The notes under the pieces were generated by a model, which saw only the letters and a list, made by a program, of their open reading frames with translations, was not told the origin of the DNA and did no database searches. The position numbers were made by a program, and so were the translations under genes. This document shows positions 8,978 to 16,543 of a DNA stretch of 55,256 nt, one piece after another. Location of the stretch: the NCBI RefSeq assembly GCF_001679645.1, contig NZ_LRUN01000056.1, positions 1 to 55,256 on the forward strand, in the 5' to 3' direction. The stretch comes from Pseudomonas bananamidigenes (GTDB lineage Bacteria > Pseudomonadota > Gammaproteobacteria > Pseudomonadales > Pseudomonadaceae). Position 1 is the first letter of the stretch. Each line of letters begins with the position of its first letter.

Positions 8978-9193
8978 ATGGAACGTACACTCAGTTCCGA
9001 ACTGTTCTTCGAAGACAAAGCTGCAAAAACCCAGGCTTCCCTGCCTCTGCGCGTTATCGCCAACCTGATGCTGTGGCAGCGCCGCATCTCCAGCCGCCAT
9101 CAACTGGCTCGTCTGGATTCGCGTCTGCTGGCTGACGCCGGTATCAGCGAAGCACAACGTTACGAAGAGCTCAGCAAGCCGTTCTGGCGCTAA
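8978..9193 (+). CDS. DUF1127 (YjiS-like) small basic protein
   Basis: A 71-residue protein with a C-terminal DUF1127 segment: WQRRISSRHQLARLDSRLL followed by DAGIS and ending KPFWR. DUF1127 proteins are short, basic and often stress- or phosphate-linked; some are reported to bind RNA, but no role can be assigned here. The start was set at ATG 8978, nine bases after GGAAGG; the upstream ATG at 8969 sits too close to that site. It is a paralogue of 9451-9660 (both end in KPFWR) and has its own long promoter region and a perfect terminator. Confidence 0.8.
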   Translation: MERTLSSELFFEDKAAKTQASLPLRVIANLMLWQRRISSRHQLARLDSRLLADAGISEAQRYEELSKPFWR

Positions 9194-9250
9194 GTAGCGT
9201 CGCTGGCTCTGGTCGCGAGACCCACCGCCAGCAACCCGAATTGAACACGC

Positions 9251-9291
9251 CAAGACCCGTCGCGGGAAACCGCGACGGGTCTTGTCGTTTT
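9251..9291 (+). terminator. Rho-independent terminator after the first DUF1127 gene
   Basis: Perfect 15-bp stem CAAGACCCGTCGCGG/CCGCGACGGGTCTTG (9251-9265, 9270-9284) with a GAAA tetraloop, then GTCGTTTT. Confidence 0.85.
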
Positions 9292-9310
9292 GGGCTCGGG
9301 AAACATGCGA

Positions 9311-9343
9311 TACAGGTGCCTGTACCGCAGACAGGTACAGTTT
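9311..9343 (+). promoter_or_regulatory. Operator-like repeat cluster upstream of the second DUF1127 gene
   Basis: ACAGGTGCCTGT (a near-perfect palindrome, 9312-9323) overlaps CTGTACC and is followed by GCAGACAGGTACAGTTT (9327-9343), the exact 17-mer found at 8810-8826. Another partial copy, AACCAGTACAATT, follows at 9361-9373. The repeat layout suggests a shared regulator for both DUF1127 genes. Confidence 0.5.
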
Positions 9344-9450
9344 TACTTAAGAACAAACTGAACCAGTACAATTCTGCCAGGGTGTATCTGCCTTCCTCAC
9401 GGCATCCGGCTCAACATGACCTTCCGCCGCCATTGGAGAAGGAAGACGTC

Positions 9451-9660
9451 ATGAATCACTTACAGAATGTTTCAGCAATCACGGTGAAACGCTCTGCTCG
9501 TTTCAGTCGTCTTCGGCGGCTGGTCAGAGGTTTCTGCCAAGGTCTTGAACGCGTCAGAACACGGCGCCAGCTGGCCCAACTCGATGCGCGGGATCTCGCC
9601 GATCTCGGCCTCAGCCACGCGGATCGACTGAACGAACTGGAGAAACCCTTCTGGCGCTAG
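9451..9660 (+). CDS. DUF1127 small basic protein, second copy
   Basis: A 69-residue basic protein with the DUF1127 segment RRLVRGFCQGLERVRTRRQLAQLDARDLADLGLS and the C-terminus LEKPFWR. The N-terminal 25 residues differ from the first copy. Start at ATG 9451 follows GGAGAAGGAAGACGTC; the longer frame beginning at 9241 crosses the terminator and is not coding. It shares an upstream motif with the first DUF1127 gene, so the two are probably co-regulated though separately transcribed. Function unknown. Confidence 0.8.
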   Translation: MNHLQNVSAITVKRSARFSRLRRLVRGFCQGLERVRTRRQLAQLDARDLADLGLSHADRLNELEKPFWR

Positions 9661-9795
9661 CAATCTGCCCACTGTGCGAAGCTCGTGCACAGGCCTAATA
9701 TCCCGGACAGAACGTGGCGAATGCCGTGCGACTGGCGTCTGACTACCCAGACACCAAGCCACCTCTCAATACGAAATTTCCAGAGGAGTTACACC

Positions 9796-10113
9796 ATGTC
9801 CCGTCTTCGCCTGCTCAGTGCTGCAGCCCTGCTGGCCGTGGCAGCCAATGCCAGTGCCTCCAGCTTCATCGTCACCACAGACGCCGTTGTGGGTGCGCTG
9901 AAGTCCTCTTCGGACGCCACTTCCGACGTCAGCTCTTCGCTGCGTGACAACAAGGTCGTGATCGCTGCCCGTGACGACGCTGCCAGCTTCGTTGCCAGCG
10001 AAGGCCGGATCCGTGGCGTGAAACTGGAAAGTGCCCTGGACCTCATCCGCCATCAGGCACCTCAACTGAACGCGACCGACGCACAACTGGCGCAAGCCAT
10101 CCTGGCGATCTGA
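9796..10113 (+). CDS. DUF2388 family exported protein, copy A
   Basis: A 105-residue secreted protein with a signal peptide (MSRLRLLSAAALLAVAANAS, cleavage after about residue 22). The mature part carries the DUF2388 core: ARDDAASFVAS, then EGRIRGVKLESALDLIR, and a final LAQAILAI. The family is confined mostly to Pseudomonas and has no known function; databases once mislabelled it a Holliday-junction helicase subunit. Start at ATG 9796 follows GAGGAG. A short hairpin (10129-10151) separates it from copies B and C, so it may be partly independent. Periplasmic location is inferred from the signal peptide. Confidence 0.85.
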   Translation: MSRLRLLSAAALLAVAANASASSFIVTTDAVVGALKSSSDATSDVSSSLRDNKVVIAARDDAASFVASEGRIRGVKLESALDLIRHQAPQLNATDAQLAQAILAI

Positions 10114-10128
10114 TCGGATATGGCGGGA

Positions 10129-10158
10129 CGGGACACGTCAGTCGTGTCCCGATGTTTC
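10129..10158 (+). terminator. Hairpin between DUF2388 copies A and B
   Basis: Eight-bp stem CGGGACAC/GTGTCCCG (10129-10136, 10144-10151) with a 7-base loop, followed by GATGTTTCG. Only a short T run, so it may be an attenuating rather than a full terminator. Confidence 0.4.
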
Positions 10159-10220
10159 GCCGCTGGCTCTGGTCCGGGCATTACGCTAGCCTTGGGACTC
10201 ACTTACAGCACCCGAGACTC

Positions 10221-10529
10221 ATGCGTTTTCTTTCAAATCTGCTTATCCCTTCTGTCCTGTTTGCTGCCTGCTGGGCGACGTCGGTCGATGCCTTTGACAT
10301 CTCGACGCAAAACACCGTTGTCAGCGGTTACGCCACCAGCATGGTGTCTTCCGCGCCTTTCGACCGTAAACTAATGCTTGCCGCCCACGACGATGCCGCG
10401 GCATTCGTTGCCAGTGACGGCCAGTTACGAGGCGCTCAGCTGGAATCCGCACTGCATTATCTGCGCAAATCCCGGCCAAAACTTCATGTAAGCGACCTTG
10501 AACTGGCACAGGCAATTCTCGTCCAATAG
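10221..10529 (+). CDS. DUF2388 family exported protein, copy B
   Basis: A 102-residue exported protein. The signal peptide is MRFLSNLLIPSVLFAACWAT with cleavage near VDA. The mature part keeps the family core: AHDDAAAFVAS, DGQLRGAQLESALHYLR and LAQAILVQ, but its first mature segment is shorter and lacks the SDxTSD stretch of A and C. The start at ATG 10221 is chosen for the signal peptide; the upstream GC-rich extension to 10152 is not protein-like. Spacing to copy C is 28 bases. Function unknown. Confidence 0.8.
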   Translation: MRFLSNLLIPSVLFAACWATSVDAFDISTQNTVVSGYATSMVSSAPFDRKLMLAAHDDAAAFVASDGQLRGAQLESALHYLRKSRPKLHVSDLELAQAILVQ

Positions 10530-10557
10530 TCATTCTTGTCCCACCCGGAGTCGTTCC

Positions 10558-10878
10558 ATGCGTAGCCCGCTGATTGCTGCCGCCCTTGGCCTGCTGTTGT
10601 TGGCCGATATGGCCCAGGCGCACACCCTGGTAGCCACCAGTAACATCATCGTTCGCGCCTCCCAGCGCACCATCGATTTCACGTCCGACACCACCACGTC
10701 GATCCGCGATTCGAAAATCATCCGCGAAGCCCACGACGACGCCGCCAGTTTCGTCGCCAGCAACGGTGATATCCGTGGCGCGCACCTGGAAGCCGCCCTC
10801 AACACCTTGCGCACCCGCGTGCCGGAAGCACGCGATGCCAGCGACCAGGTACTCGCCGAAGCCATCCTCGCATTGTGA
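10558..10878 (+). CDS. DUF2388 family exported protein, copy C
   Basis: A 106-residue exported protein with signal peptide MRSPLIAAALGLLLLADMAQA. The mature chain has the DUF2388 core AHDDAASFVAS, NGDIRGAHLEAALNTLR and LAEAILAL. It begins 28 bases after copy B with CCCGGAG before the ATG, and its stop overlaps the start of the DUF4105 gene (GTGA), so these two are translationally coupled. That coupling is the best clue to a shared function with the DUF4105 protein. Confidence 0.85.
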   Translation: MRSPLIAAALGLLLLADMAQAHTLVATSNIIVRASQRTIDFTSDTTTSIRDSKIIREAHDDAASFVASNGDIRGAHLEAALNTLRTRVPEARDASDQVLAEAILAL

Positions 10879-12836
10879 AATCTCTCAACGCCTGGCTGCT
10901 GGCCGGGGCGCTGTTGCTGATCGGCAACAACGCCCACGCCAGCCTGCAACTGCGGCTCAAGACCGACGGTCTGAGCCCCGCCCAACAACAGGCCAGCCAG
11001 GCGCTGCTCGATGAAGCGATGCAGAAACTGCCGCCCAGCTTCATCGAACGCCTGGATCGGCGCATCGATGTCGGCTGGACCGACGACATGCCCGCCAACG
11101 CCTACGGGCAGGCGACACTCGTCTCCGAGCTGGATCTGAACCGCAAACTGCTCGCCAGCCTCACCGACGGCAGCGCGGCCCGACAAAAGACCAATCGCCC
11201 CCACGGCACCGTGCGTCAGGAATTGCTGGCTACAGTGCTGCACGAAATCACCCACATCTATGATCGCGCACGCCTGTGGCCAGCCGCCGAGCGCACGCTG
11301 ATCCAGCGCTGCACCCGCCGCAACAACAGCGCCGGACTGGTGGGCCTGCCGGATGAATGCCGGGGTCAGAACGATCGGCGCTTCACGCTCAGCGATGATC
11401 CGCGCCTGCTTGACCTTGCCGGCTGGCAGCAATACGTCGGTCGCCGGGGCGAACGCGAGCAGCACAACCGGCAGATCGCCCGCAGTCCGGACCTGTACGA
11501 GATCTCCAGTCCGAAGGAATTCGTCGCGGTCAACATGGAGTATTTCCTCCTCGACCCGAGTTACGCCTGTCGACGCCCGGCACTGTACCGCTATTACAAG
11601 GAACACTTCGGCTGGGCGCCGTCGGAAAAGGATACCTGCGCCAAATCCTTCGCGTTCCTCAATGCCGGCAACGACTTTGCCAAACAGCCGCTGGGCCAGG
11701 TCGATCCGGAGCGGGTCTACGCCATCGACTACCTGCTGGCCGAAGCGAATCAGAACTGGGTCAGTCGCTGGGGTCACAGCATGTTGCGTCTGGTGATCTG
11801 CGCACCGGGCCGGCCCCGTGGGCCGGACTGCCGGCTGGATCTGGACCAGCATCTGGTGCTGTCCTACCGCGCATTCGTCGGAGACGTGCAACTGTCGAGC
11901 TGGGACGGACTGGTCGGCAAGTACCCGTCGCGTCTGTTCGTTCTGCCATTGGCACAGGTGATCGACGAATACACCAAGACCGAATTGCGCAGCCTCGCCT
12001 CGGTGCCGCTGAACCTGTCGCGCAGCGAGATCGAAGACGTGGTCGAGCACGCCGCCGAAATGCACTGGAGCTACGACGGCAACTACTTCTTCCTGTCCAA
12101 CAACTGCGCGGTGGAAAGCCTGAAGTTGCTGCGCAGCGGCAGCAATAACTCGCAGCTTGTCGGTCTCGACAGCATCATGCCCAATGGCCTGCTTGAGGTG
12201 CTCAAAGGTCGGGGGCTGGCCGATACCAGCGTGCTGGACGACCCCAAAGAGGCTTTGCGCCTGGGTTATCGTTTCGACTCGTTCCGTGACCGCTATCAGG
12301 CGATGTTCGAAGTGCTGAAGAAACAATTGCCGATCAAGCAGACCAGCGTCGAGGAATGGCTGTCGCTGTCGGCCGAAGAACGACGGCCCTGGTTCGAACG
12401 TGCCGATTTGCGCACCAGCGCTGCACTGCTGCTGTTGGAGCAGGCAAGTTTCCGGCGCCAGTTGCTGCTGGCCCAGGATGAGGTCAAGCAACGCTACCTT
12501 GGTGCCCGGGAGCTGGAAAACGGCGGCATGGATAAAGCCAACGCGACGTTGCAGCAGATCCTCGCCAACAGCGGCTTCCTCAGTCGCCCGGCGGAACTGC
12601 TCGACTCTCGTGGTTATGGCCTGCCGCAACCGAGCGAATTCGGACGACTGGAAGCCGAAAGCAGCCAGCGCCAGAAACAGCTGCTGGCACTGAGCGGTGA
12701 TCTGGACAAGGAAGTGCGTGCGCTGCTGGAACCGAAGCGAGCGGCAGAGATTGCCGCCAACGAGGCCAACGTGAAGCAGATCGGCGAACATTTGCGCAAA
12801 CTGCACAAAGCTTCGGGTGGCCTGGAACTGCCCTGA
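10875..12836 (+). CDS. DUF4105 (Lnb_N-like) exported protein with an HExxH motif
   Basis: A 653-residue protein, GTG start overlapping the previous stop, with signal peptide MKSLNAWLLAGALLLIGNNA. Two parts are visible. Residues about 25-250 hold HEITH (H123, E124, H127), a zinc-metallopeptidase-like motif. Residues about 275-430 form the DUF4105 domain with SRWGHSMLRL (H301) and LSNNCAVESL (C411); a conserved His and Asn-Cys pair would suit a papain/NlpC-like cysteine active site, but this is inference. The C-terminal 150 residues are helical and charged. It is probably periplasmic, perhaps outer-membrane associated. Last gene of the DUF2388 cluster, followed by a strong terminator. Confidence 0.82.
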   Translation: MKSLNAWLLAGALLLIGNNAHASLQLRLKTDGLSPAQQQASQALLDEAMQKLPPSFIERLDRRIDVGWTDDMPANAYGQATLVSELDLNRKLLASLTDGSAARQKTNRPHGTVRQELLATVLHEITHIYDRARLWPAAERTLIQRCTRRNNSAGLVGLPDECRGQNDRRFTLSDDPRLLDLAGWQQYVGRRGEREQHNRQIARSPDLYEISSPKEFVAVNMEYFLLDPSYACRRPALYRYYKEHFGWAPSEKDTCAKSFAFLNAGNDFAKQPLGQVDPERVYAIDYLLAEANQNWVSRWGHSMLRLVICAPGRPRGPDCRLDLDQHLVLSYRAFVGDVQLSSWDGLVGKYPSRLFVLPLAQVIDEYTKTELRSLASVPLNLSRSEIEDVVEHAAEMHWSYDGNYFFLSNNCAVESLKLLRSGSNNSQLVGLDSIMPNGLLEVLKGRGLADTSVLDDPKEALRLGYRFDSFRDRYQAMFEVLKKQLPIKQTSVEEWLSLSAEERRPWFERADLRTSAALLLLEQASFRRQLLLAQDEVKQRYLGARELENGGMDKANATLQQILANSGFLSRPAELLDSRGYGLPQPSEFGRLEAESSQRQKQLLALSGDLDKEVRALLEPKRAAEIAANEANVKQIGEHLRKLHKASGGLELP

Positions 12837-12856
12837 ATACAACGGCCCTGAAAAAC

Positions 12857-12895
12857 AAAAGACCGCAGCCTGTGCAAGGCTGCGGTCTTTTTTAT
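12857..12895 (+). terminator. Rho-independent terminator after the DUF4105 gene
   Basis: Stem AAGACCGCAGCC/GGCTGCGGTCTT with a TGTGCAA loop, flanked by AAAA on the left and TTTTTT on the right. It may act in both directions, also ending the convergent CigR-like gene. Confidence 0.88.
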
Positions 12896-12905
12896 TGCCT
12901 GTAAA

Positions 12906-13349
12906 TCAGTACAAAACGCCATCCAGAATTTCGTAGACGATCCCGGTACCGACCGCGATCAACACGATATCGCCGCCGGCCCGACGCCACTCATAGCCCG
13001 GATACACCGGCAAACGCCCCAGTGCCCGGGGATCCAGCCGCTCGCCGTAATAACCGTGGGGCAACGGCCGGCCGCGTTCAAGATGGATACCCGGAGGCGG
13101 CGGTGCACCGCGAACGAAATAGCCGTGGTTATCACGGATCACCTGGCGCACCGGCCCGAAGTCACGCGGTGGCGGGCCGCCACGGTGGCTGCTTTGCCAA
13201 TCATGGTGATCGCCACCGCGATCGTCGTAGTGGCCCTGCTGCGGGCCGCCGTGGTCGTGATCGTCGCGTGGGTCGGCGCTGGCCAGCAGCGGCGTGGCGC
13301 TGATCATCAGCACGCCCAGACTGGCAATCAGACGTTTCGGCATTTTCAT
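12906..13349 (-). CDS. CigR/RcnB-like exported protein
   Basis: A 147-residue protein with signal peptide (MKMPKRLIASLGVLMISATP, cleavage near ASA). The mature N-terminal half is rich in His, Asp, Gly and Pro (DDHDHGG, HYDDRGGDHHDWQ), and the C-terminal half has the RcnB-type fold: GYFVRGAPPPPGIHLERGRPLP, GYEWRRAGGDIVLIAVGTGIVYEILDGV. Resembles the anti-virulence CigR / RcnB periplasmic family; a metal-linked role is suggested by the His-rich stretch but unproved. Start at 13349 follows GAGGAAAACCC. Convergent with the DUF4105 gene. Confidence 0.78.
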   Translation of the reverse strand: MKMPKRLIASLGVLMISATPLLASADPRDDHDHGGPQQGHYDDRGGDHHDWQSSHRGGPPPRDFGPVRQVIRDNHGYFVRGAPPPPGIHLERGRPLPHGYYGERLDPRALGRLPVYPGYEWRRAGGDIVLIAVGTGIVYEILDGVLY

Positions 13350-13374
13350 GGGTTTTCCTCACTGCACTGACAGC

Positions 13375-13405
13375 AAAAAGGGATTCAGAACGGGTTCTGA
13401 ATCCC
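13375..13405 (-). terminator. Terminator of the trpBA operon
   Basis: Read on the minus strand: GGGATTCAGAAC/GTTCTGAATCCC stem with a very short loop, followed by TTTTTGC. It lies 64 bases after the trpA stop. Confidence 0.75.
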
Positions 13406-13468
13406 TCGGTCTTGCTCATTTAGTCTGTGCCGCGAGGCGCTAATTCCTCTGTATCAGGAACTTTACCT

Positions 13469-14281
13469 TCAGCTGACGCGGGCCTTACGCACGCCTTCGG
13501 ACAGCGCCGAGCACAGGCTCAGTACCCCGTCGATGGCCTGAGCCGGAGTGCTTGCGCTGGCAATGTGATCGATCAGCGCCGAACCCACCACCACGCCATC
13601 GGCCAGACGCGCAATGGACGCGGCCTGCTCCGGCGTACGGATACCGAAACCGATGCTGATCGGCAGATCGGTATGACGGCGCAGGCGCGCCACCGCTTCC
13701 TCGACGTGTTCCAGAGTCGCCGCACCGGCACCGGTCACCCCGGCAACCGACACGTAGTAAACGAAACCGGAGCTGCCGTTCAGTACTTTCGGCAGACGTG
13801 CGTCATCGGTGGTCGGTGTGGTCAGGCGGATGAAGTCGATGCCGGCAGCCTGGGCCGGGTCGCACAGCTCCGGGTTGTGCTCCGGTGGCATGTCGACCAC
13901 GATCAGACCATCGACACCAGCCTCCTTGGCTTCGGCGATGAAGCGCTCGACGCCGAACTTGTGGATCGGGTTGAAGTAACCCATCAGCACCAGCGGCGTA
14001 TCGCTGTCGTCCTTGCGGAACTCGCGAACCATTTGTAGGGTTTTGATCAGGTTCTGCTTTGCGCCCAAGGCACGGATGTTCGCCAGTTGAATCGCCGGAC
14101 CGTCGGCCATCGGGTCGGTGAATGGCATGCCCAGTTCGATCACATCGGCACCGGCTTTCGGCAGGCCCTTGAGAATTGCCAGAGAGGTGTCGTAGTCCGG
14201 ATCGCCTGCGGTGACAAAGGTCACGAGTGCGGCGCGGTTCTGTTCCTTGAGTTCAGCAAAGCGGGTTTGCAGGCGGCTCAT
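13469..14281 (-). CDS. trpA: Tryptophan synthase alpha subunit
   Basis: A 270-residue TIM-barrel enzyme that splits indole-3-glycerol phosphate into indole and glyceraldehyde 3-phosphate; indole is channelled to TrpB. The catalytic Glu is in DVIELGMPFTDPMADGP and the catalytic Asp in GVDGLIVVDMPPEH; the phosphate-binding GFVYYVSVAGVTG and ISIGFGIRTPEQA segments are present. The ATG overlaps the trpB stop, so the two are translationally coupled. Second gene of trpBA. Confidence 0.97.
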   Translation of the reverse strand: MSRLQTRFAELKEQNRAALVTFVTAGDPDYDTSLAILKGLPKAGADVIELGMPFTDPMADGPAIQLANIRALGAKQNLIKTLQMVREFRKDDSDTPLVLMGYFNPIHKFGVERFIAEAKEAGVDGLIVVDMPPEHNPELCDPAQAAGIDFIRLTTPTTDDARLPKVLNGSSGFVYYVSVAGVTGAGAATLEHVEEAVARLRRHTDLPISIGFGIRTPEQAASIARLADGVVVGSALIDHIASASTPAQAIDGVLSLCSALSEGVRKARVS

Positions 14282-15513
14282 CAGTGTTTCTCCTGCTTGG
14301 AAGTTTCCATGTGGTGCATGACGGTCTGCATGTCTTTGTCACCGCGACCGGACAGATTGACCACCATCAGGTGATCCTTCGGCAGCTTCGGTGCGCGTTT
14401 GAATACTTCGGCCAGGGCGTGGGCGCTTTCCAGAGCCGGGATGATGCCTTCGAGGCGGCAGCACTGGTGGAATGCAGCCAGCGCTTCGTCATCGGTTACC
14501 GAGGTGTACTGGACCCGGCCGATGTCATGCAACCAGGCGTGTTCAGGGCCGATACCCGGATAGTCGAGGCCGGCGGAAATCGAATGGGCGTCGATGATCT
14601 GGCCATCCTCATCCTGCAGCAGGAAGGTACGGTTGCCGTGCAACACACCCGGTACGCCGCCGTTGAGGCTGGCCGCATGCTTGCCCGTTTCGATGCCGTA
14701 ACCGGCGGCTTCGACGCCGATGATTTCCACGCTCTTGTCATCGAGGAACGGGTGGAACAGGCCCATGGCATTGGAACCGCCGCCGATGCATGCCACCAGG
14801 CTGTCCGGCAGGCGACCTTCCTGGGCTTGCAACTGCTCGCGGGTTTCCTTGCCGATCACGGCCTGGAAGTCGCGAACCATCGCCGGGTAAGGGTGCGGGC
14901 CAGCCACGGTGCCGATCAGGTAGAAGGTGCTGTCGACGTTGGTCACCCAGTCACGCAGCGCTTCGTTCATCGCGTCTTTCAAAGTGCCGGTGCCGGCGAC
15001 CACCGGGATCACTTCGGCGCCCAGCAGCTTCATGCGAAAAACGTTGGCCTGCTGGCGCTCGATATCGGTGGTGCCCATGTAGATCACGCATTGCAGACCG
15101 AAGCGAGCAGCCACGGTGGCGGTGGCCACGCCGTGCATGCCGGCGCCGGTCTCGGCGATGATGCGTTTCTTGCCCATGCGCCGCGCCAGCAGGATCTGGC
15201 CGATGCAGTTGTTGATCTTGTGCGCGCCGGTGTGATTCAGCTCTTCGCGCTTGAGGTAAATCTTCGCGCCGCCACAGAACTCGGTGAGGCGTTCGGCGAA
15301 ATACAGCGGGCTCGGACGTCCGACGTAATCGCGCTGGAAGTAGGCCAGTTCCTCCTTGAACGCCGGATCTTCCTTGGCCGCTTCGTATTCGCGGGCCAGA
15401 TCGAGGATCAACGGCATCAGGGTTTCGGCGACATAACGGCCGCCGAACGAGCCGAACAAGCCGTTGGCGTCAGGGCCGTTACGCAGATCGGAGGTGTTCG
15501 AAGTCTGGGTCAT
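14281..15513 (-). CDS. trpB: Tryptophan synthase beta subunit
   Basis: A 410-residue PLP enzyme that condenses indole with serine to give tryptophan. The PLP lysine is in the signature LNHTGAHKINNCIGQ, the phosphate-binding loop is CIGGGSNAMG, and the N-terminal FGSFGGRYVAETLMP motif is typical. Its upstream region (15514-15625) is shared with the divergent activator gene trpI, the classic fluorescent-pseudomonad arrangement in which indoleglycerol phosphate plus TrpI turns on trpBA. Confidence 0.97.
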   Translation of the reverse strand: MTQTSNTSDLRNGPDANGLFGSFGGRYVAETLMPLILDLAREYEAAKEDPAFKEELAYFQRDYVGRPSPLYFAERLTEFCGGAKIYLKREELNHTGAHKINNCIGQILLARRMGKKRIIAETGAGMHGVATATVAARFGLQCVIYMGTTDIERQQANVFRMKLLGAEVIPVVAGTGTLKDAMNEALRDWVTNVDSTFYLIGTVAGPHPYPAMVRDFQAVIGKETREQLQAQEGRLPDSLVACIGGGSNAMGLFHPFLDDKSVEIIGVEAAGYGIETGKHAASLNGGVPGVLHGNRTFLLQDEDGQIIDAHSISAGLDYPGIGPEHAWLHDIGRVQYTSVTDDEALAAFHQCCRLEGIIPALESAHALAEVFKRAPKLPKDHLMVVNLSGRGDKDMQTVMHHMETSKQEKH

Positions 15514-15603
15514 GGTTCGCTCCAGCGGATTTCACGAGAAGACAATGGCGTTCACTCTACCCCTGACCTTTAAGGCTGAAAACCGATAAGATCGCCACAA
15601 CCT

Positions 15604-15618
15604 GTCAGAAAAACTCAC
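15604..15618. promoter_or_regulatory. Candidate TrpI operator in the trpI-trpBA intergenic region
   Basis: Interrupted inverted repeat GTCAG-N5-CTCAC, reading GTGAG-N5-CTGAC towards trpBA. From memory this matches the reported TrpI site I of P. aeruginosa and P. putida. It abuts the trpI start (15626), so it can also serve autoregulation. A possible trpBA promoter (TTTCAG, 16 bases, TAGAGT on the minus strand, about 15555-15582) lies downstream of it. Confidence 0.65.
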
Positions 15619-15625
15619 AGATACC

Positions 15626-16543
15626 ATGAGCCATGACCTTCCCCCGCTGAACGCCTTGCGTGCGTTCGAAGCCACCGCCCGGCTGAACAGCGTCAGCCAG
15701 GCTGCCGAGCAGCTGCACGTCACTCACGGCGCAGTCAGCCGCCAGCTCAAGGTGCTTGAAGAGCATCTGGGCGTCAGCCTGTTCGTCAAGGATGGTCGCG
15801 GCTTGAAACTCACAGATGCCGGCATCCGTCTGCGCGACGCCAGCGGCGAGGCGTTCGATCGCTTGCGCAGCGCGTGCGCCGAGCTCACCCAAAGCACCGC
15901 CGACGCGCCGTTCGTGCTCGGTTGCTCCGGCAGCCTGCTGGCGCGCTGGTTCATCCCCAGATTGGGCAGGCTGAATGCCGATCTGCCGGACTTGCGCCTG
16001 CACCTGTCAGCCGGTGAAGGCGACCTCGACCCGCGTCGCCCGGGACTGGACGCCTTGCTGTTGTTCGCCGAGCCGCCATGGCCAGCCGACATGCAAGTGT
16101 ACGAGCTGACCAGCGAACGGATCGGCCCGGTCATGAGCCCGCTGTTCAGTGGCTACCCGAACCTGCAATCGGCGCCGCCCGTCGCTCTGCTCGGCGAACC
16201 ATTGCTGCATACCACCTCTCGCCCGCAAGCCTGGCCGAGCTGGGCACGGCAGAGCGGCCTCGACGCCAAGGCGTTGAAGCTGGGACAAGGTTTCGAGCAT
16301 TTGTATTACTTGCTGGAAGCGGCCGTGGCCGGTCTGGGTGTGGCGATTGCGCCAGAACCGTTGGTGGCCGAAGACTTGAAGGCCGGACGCCTGGTCGCGC
16401 CATGGGGCTTTTGCGAAACCCCGGCGCAACTGGCGTTGTGGCTACCCAAGCGCGCCGCCGACGGGCGCGCCCGGCAATTGGCGCAGTGGCTCAGGAACGA
16501 GTTGCGCCAGGCGGATCATTCGCCGCGCTTGAACAGCAAGTAG
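15626..16543 (+). CDS. trpI: LysR-family activator of trpBA
   Basis: A 305-residue LysR-type regulator with an N-terminal winged helix (PPLNALRAFEATARLNSVSQAAEQLHVTHGAVSRQLKVLEEHLGV, residues about 5-50) and an effector domain. Divergence from trpBA with a TrpI-like operator between them identifies it as TrpI, which activates trpBA when indoleglycerol phosphate builds up. Its 3' end overlaps the convergent DUF883 gene by 28 bases. Confidence 0.93.
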   Translation: MSHDLPPLNALRAFEATARLNSVSQAAEQLHVTHGAVSRQLKVLEEHLGVSLFVKDGRGLKLTDAGIRLRDASGEAFDRLRSACAELTQSTADAPFVLGCSGSLLARWFIPRLGRLNADLPDLRLHLSAGEGDLDPRRPGLDALLLFAEPPWPADMQVYELTSERIGPVMSPLFSGYPNLQSAPPVALLGEPLLHTTSRPQAWPSWARQSGLDAKALKLGQGFEHLYYLLEAAVAGLGVAIAPEPLVAEDLKAGRLVAPWGFCETPAQLALWLPKRAADGRARQLAQWLRNELRQADHSPRLNSK

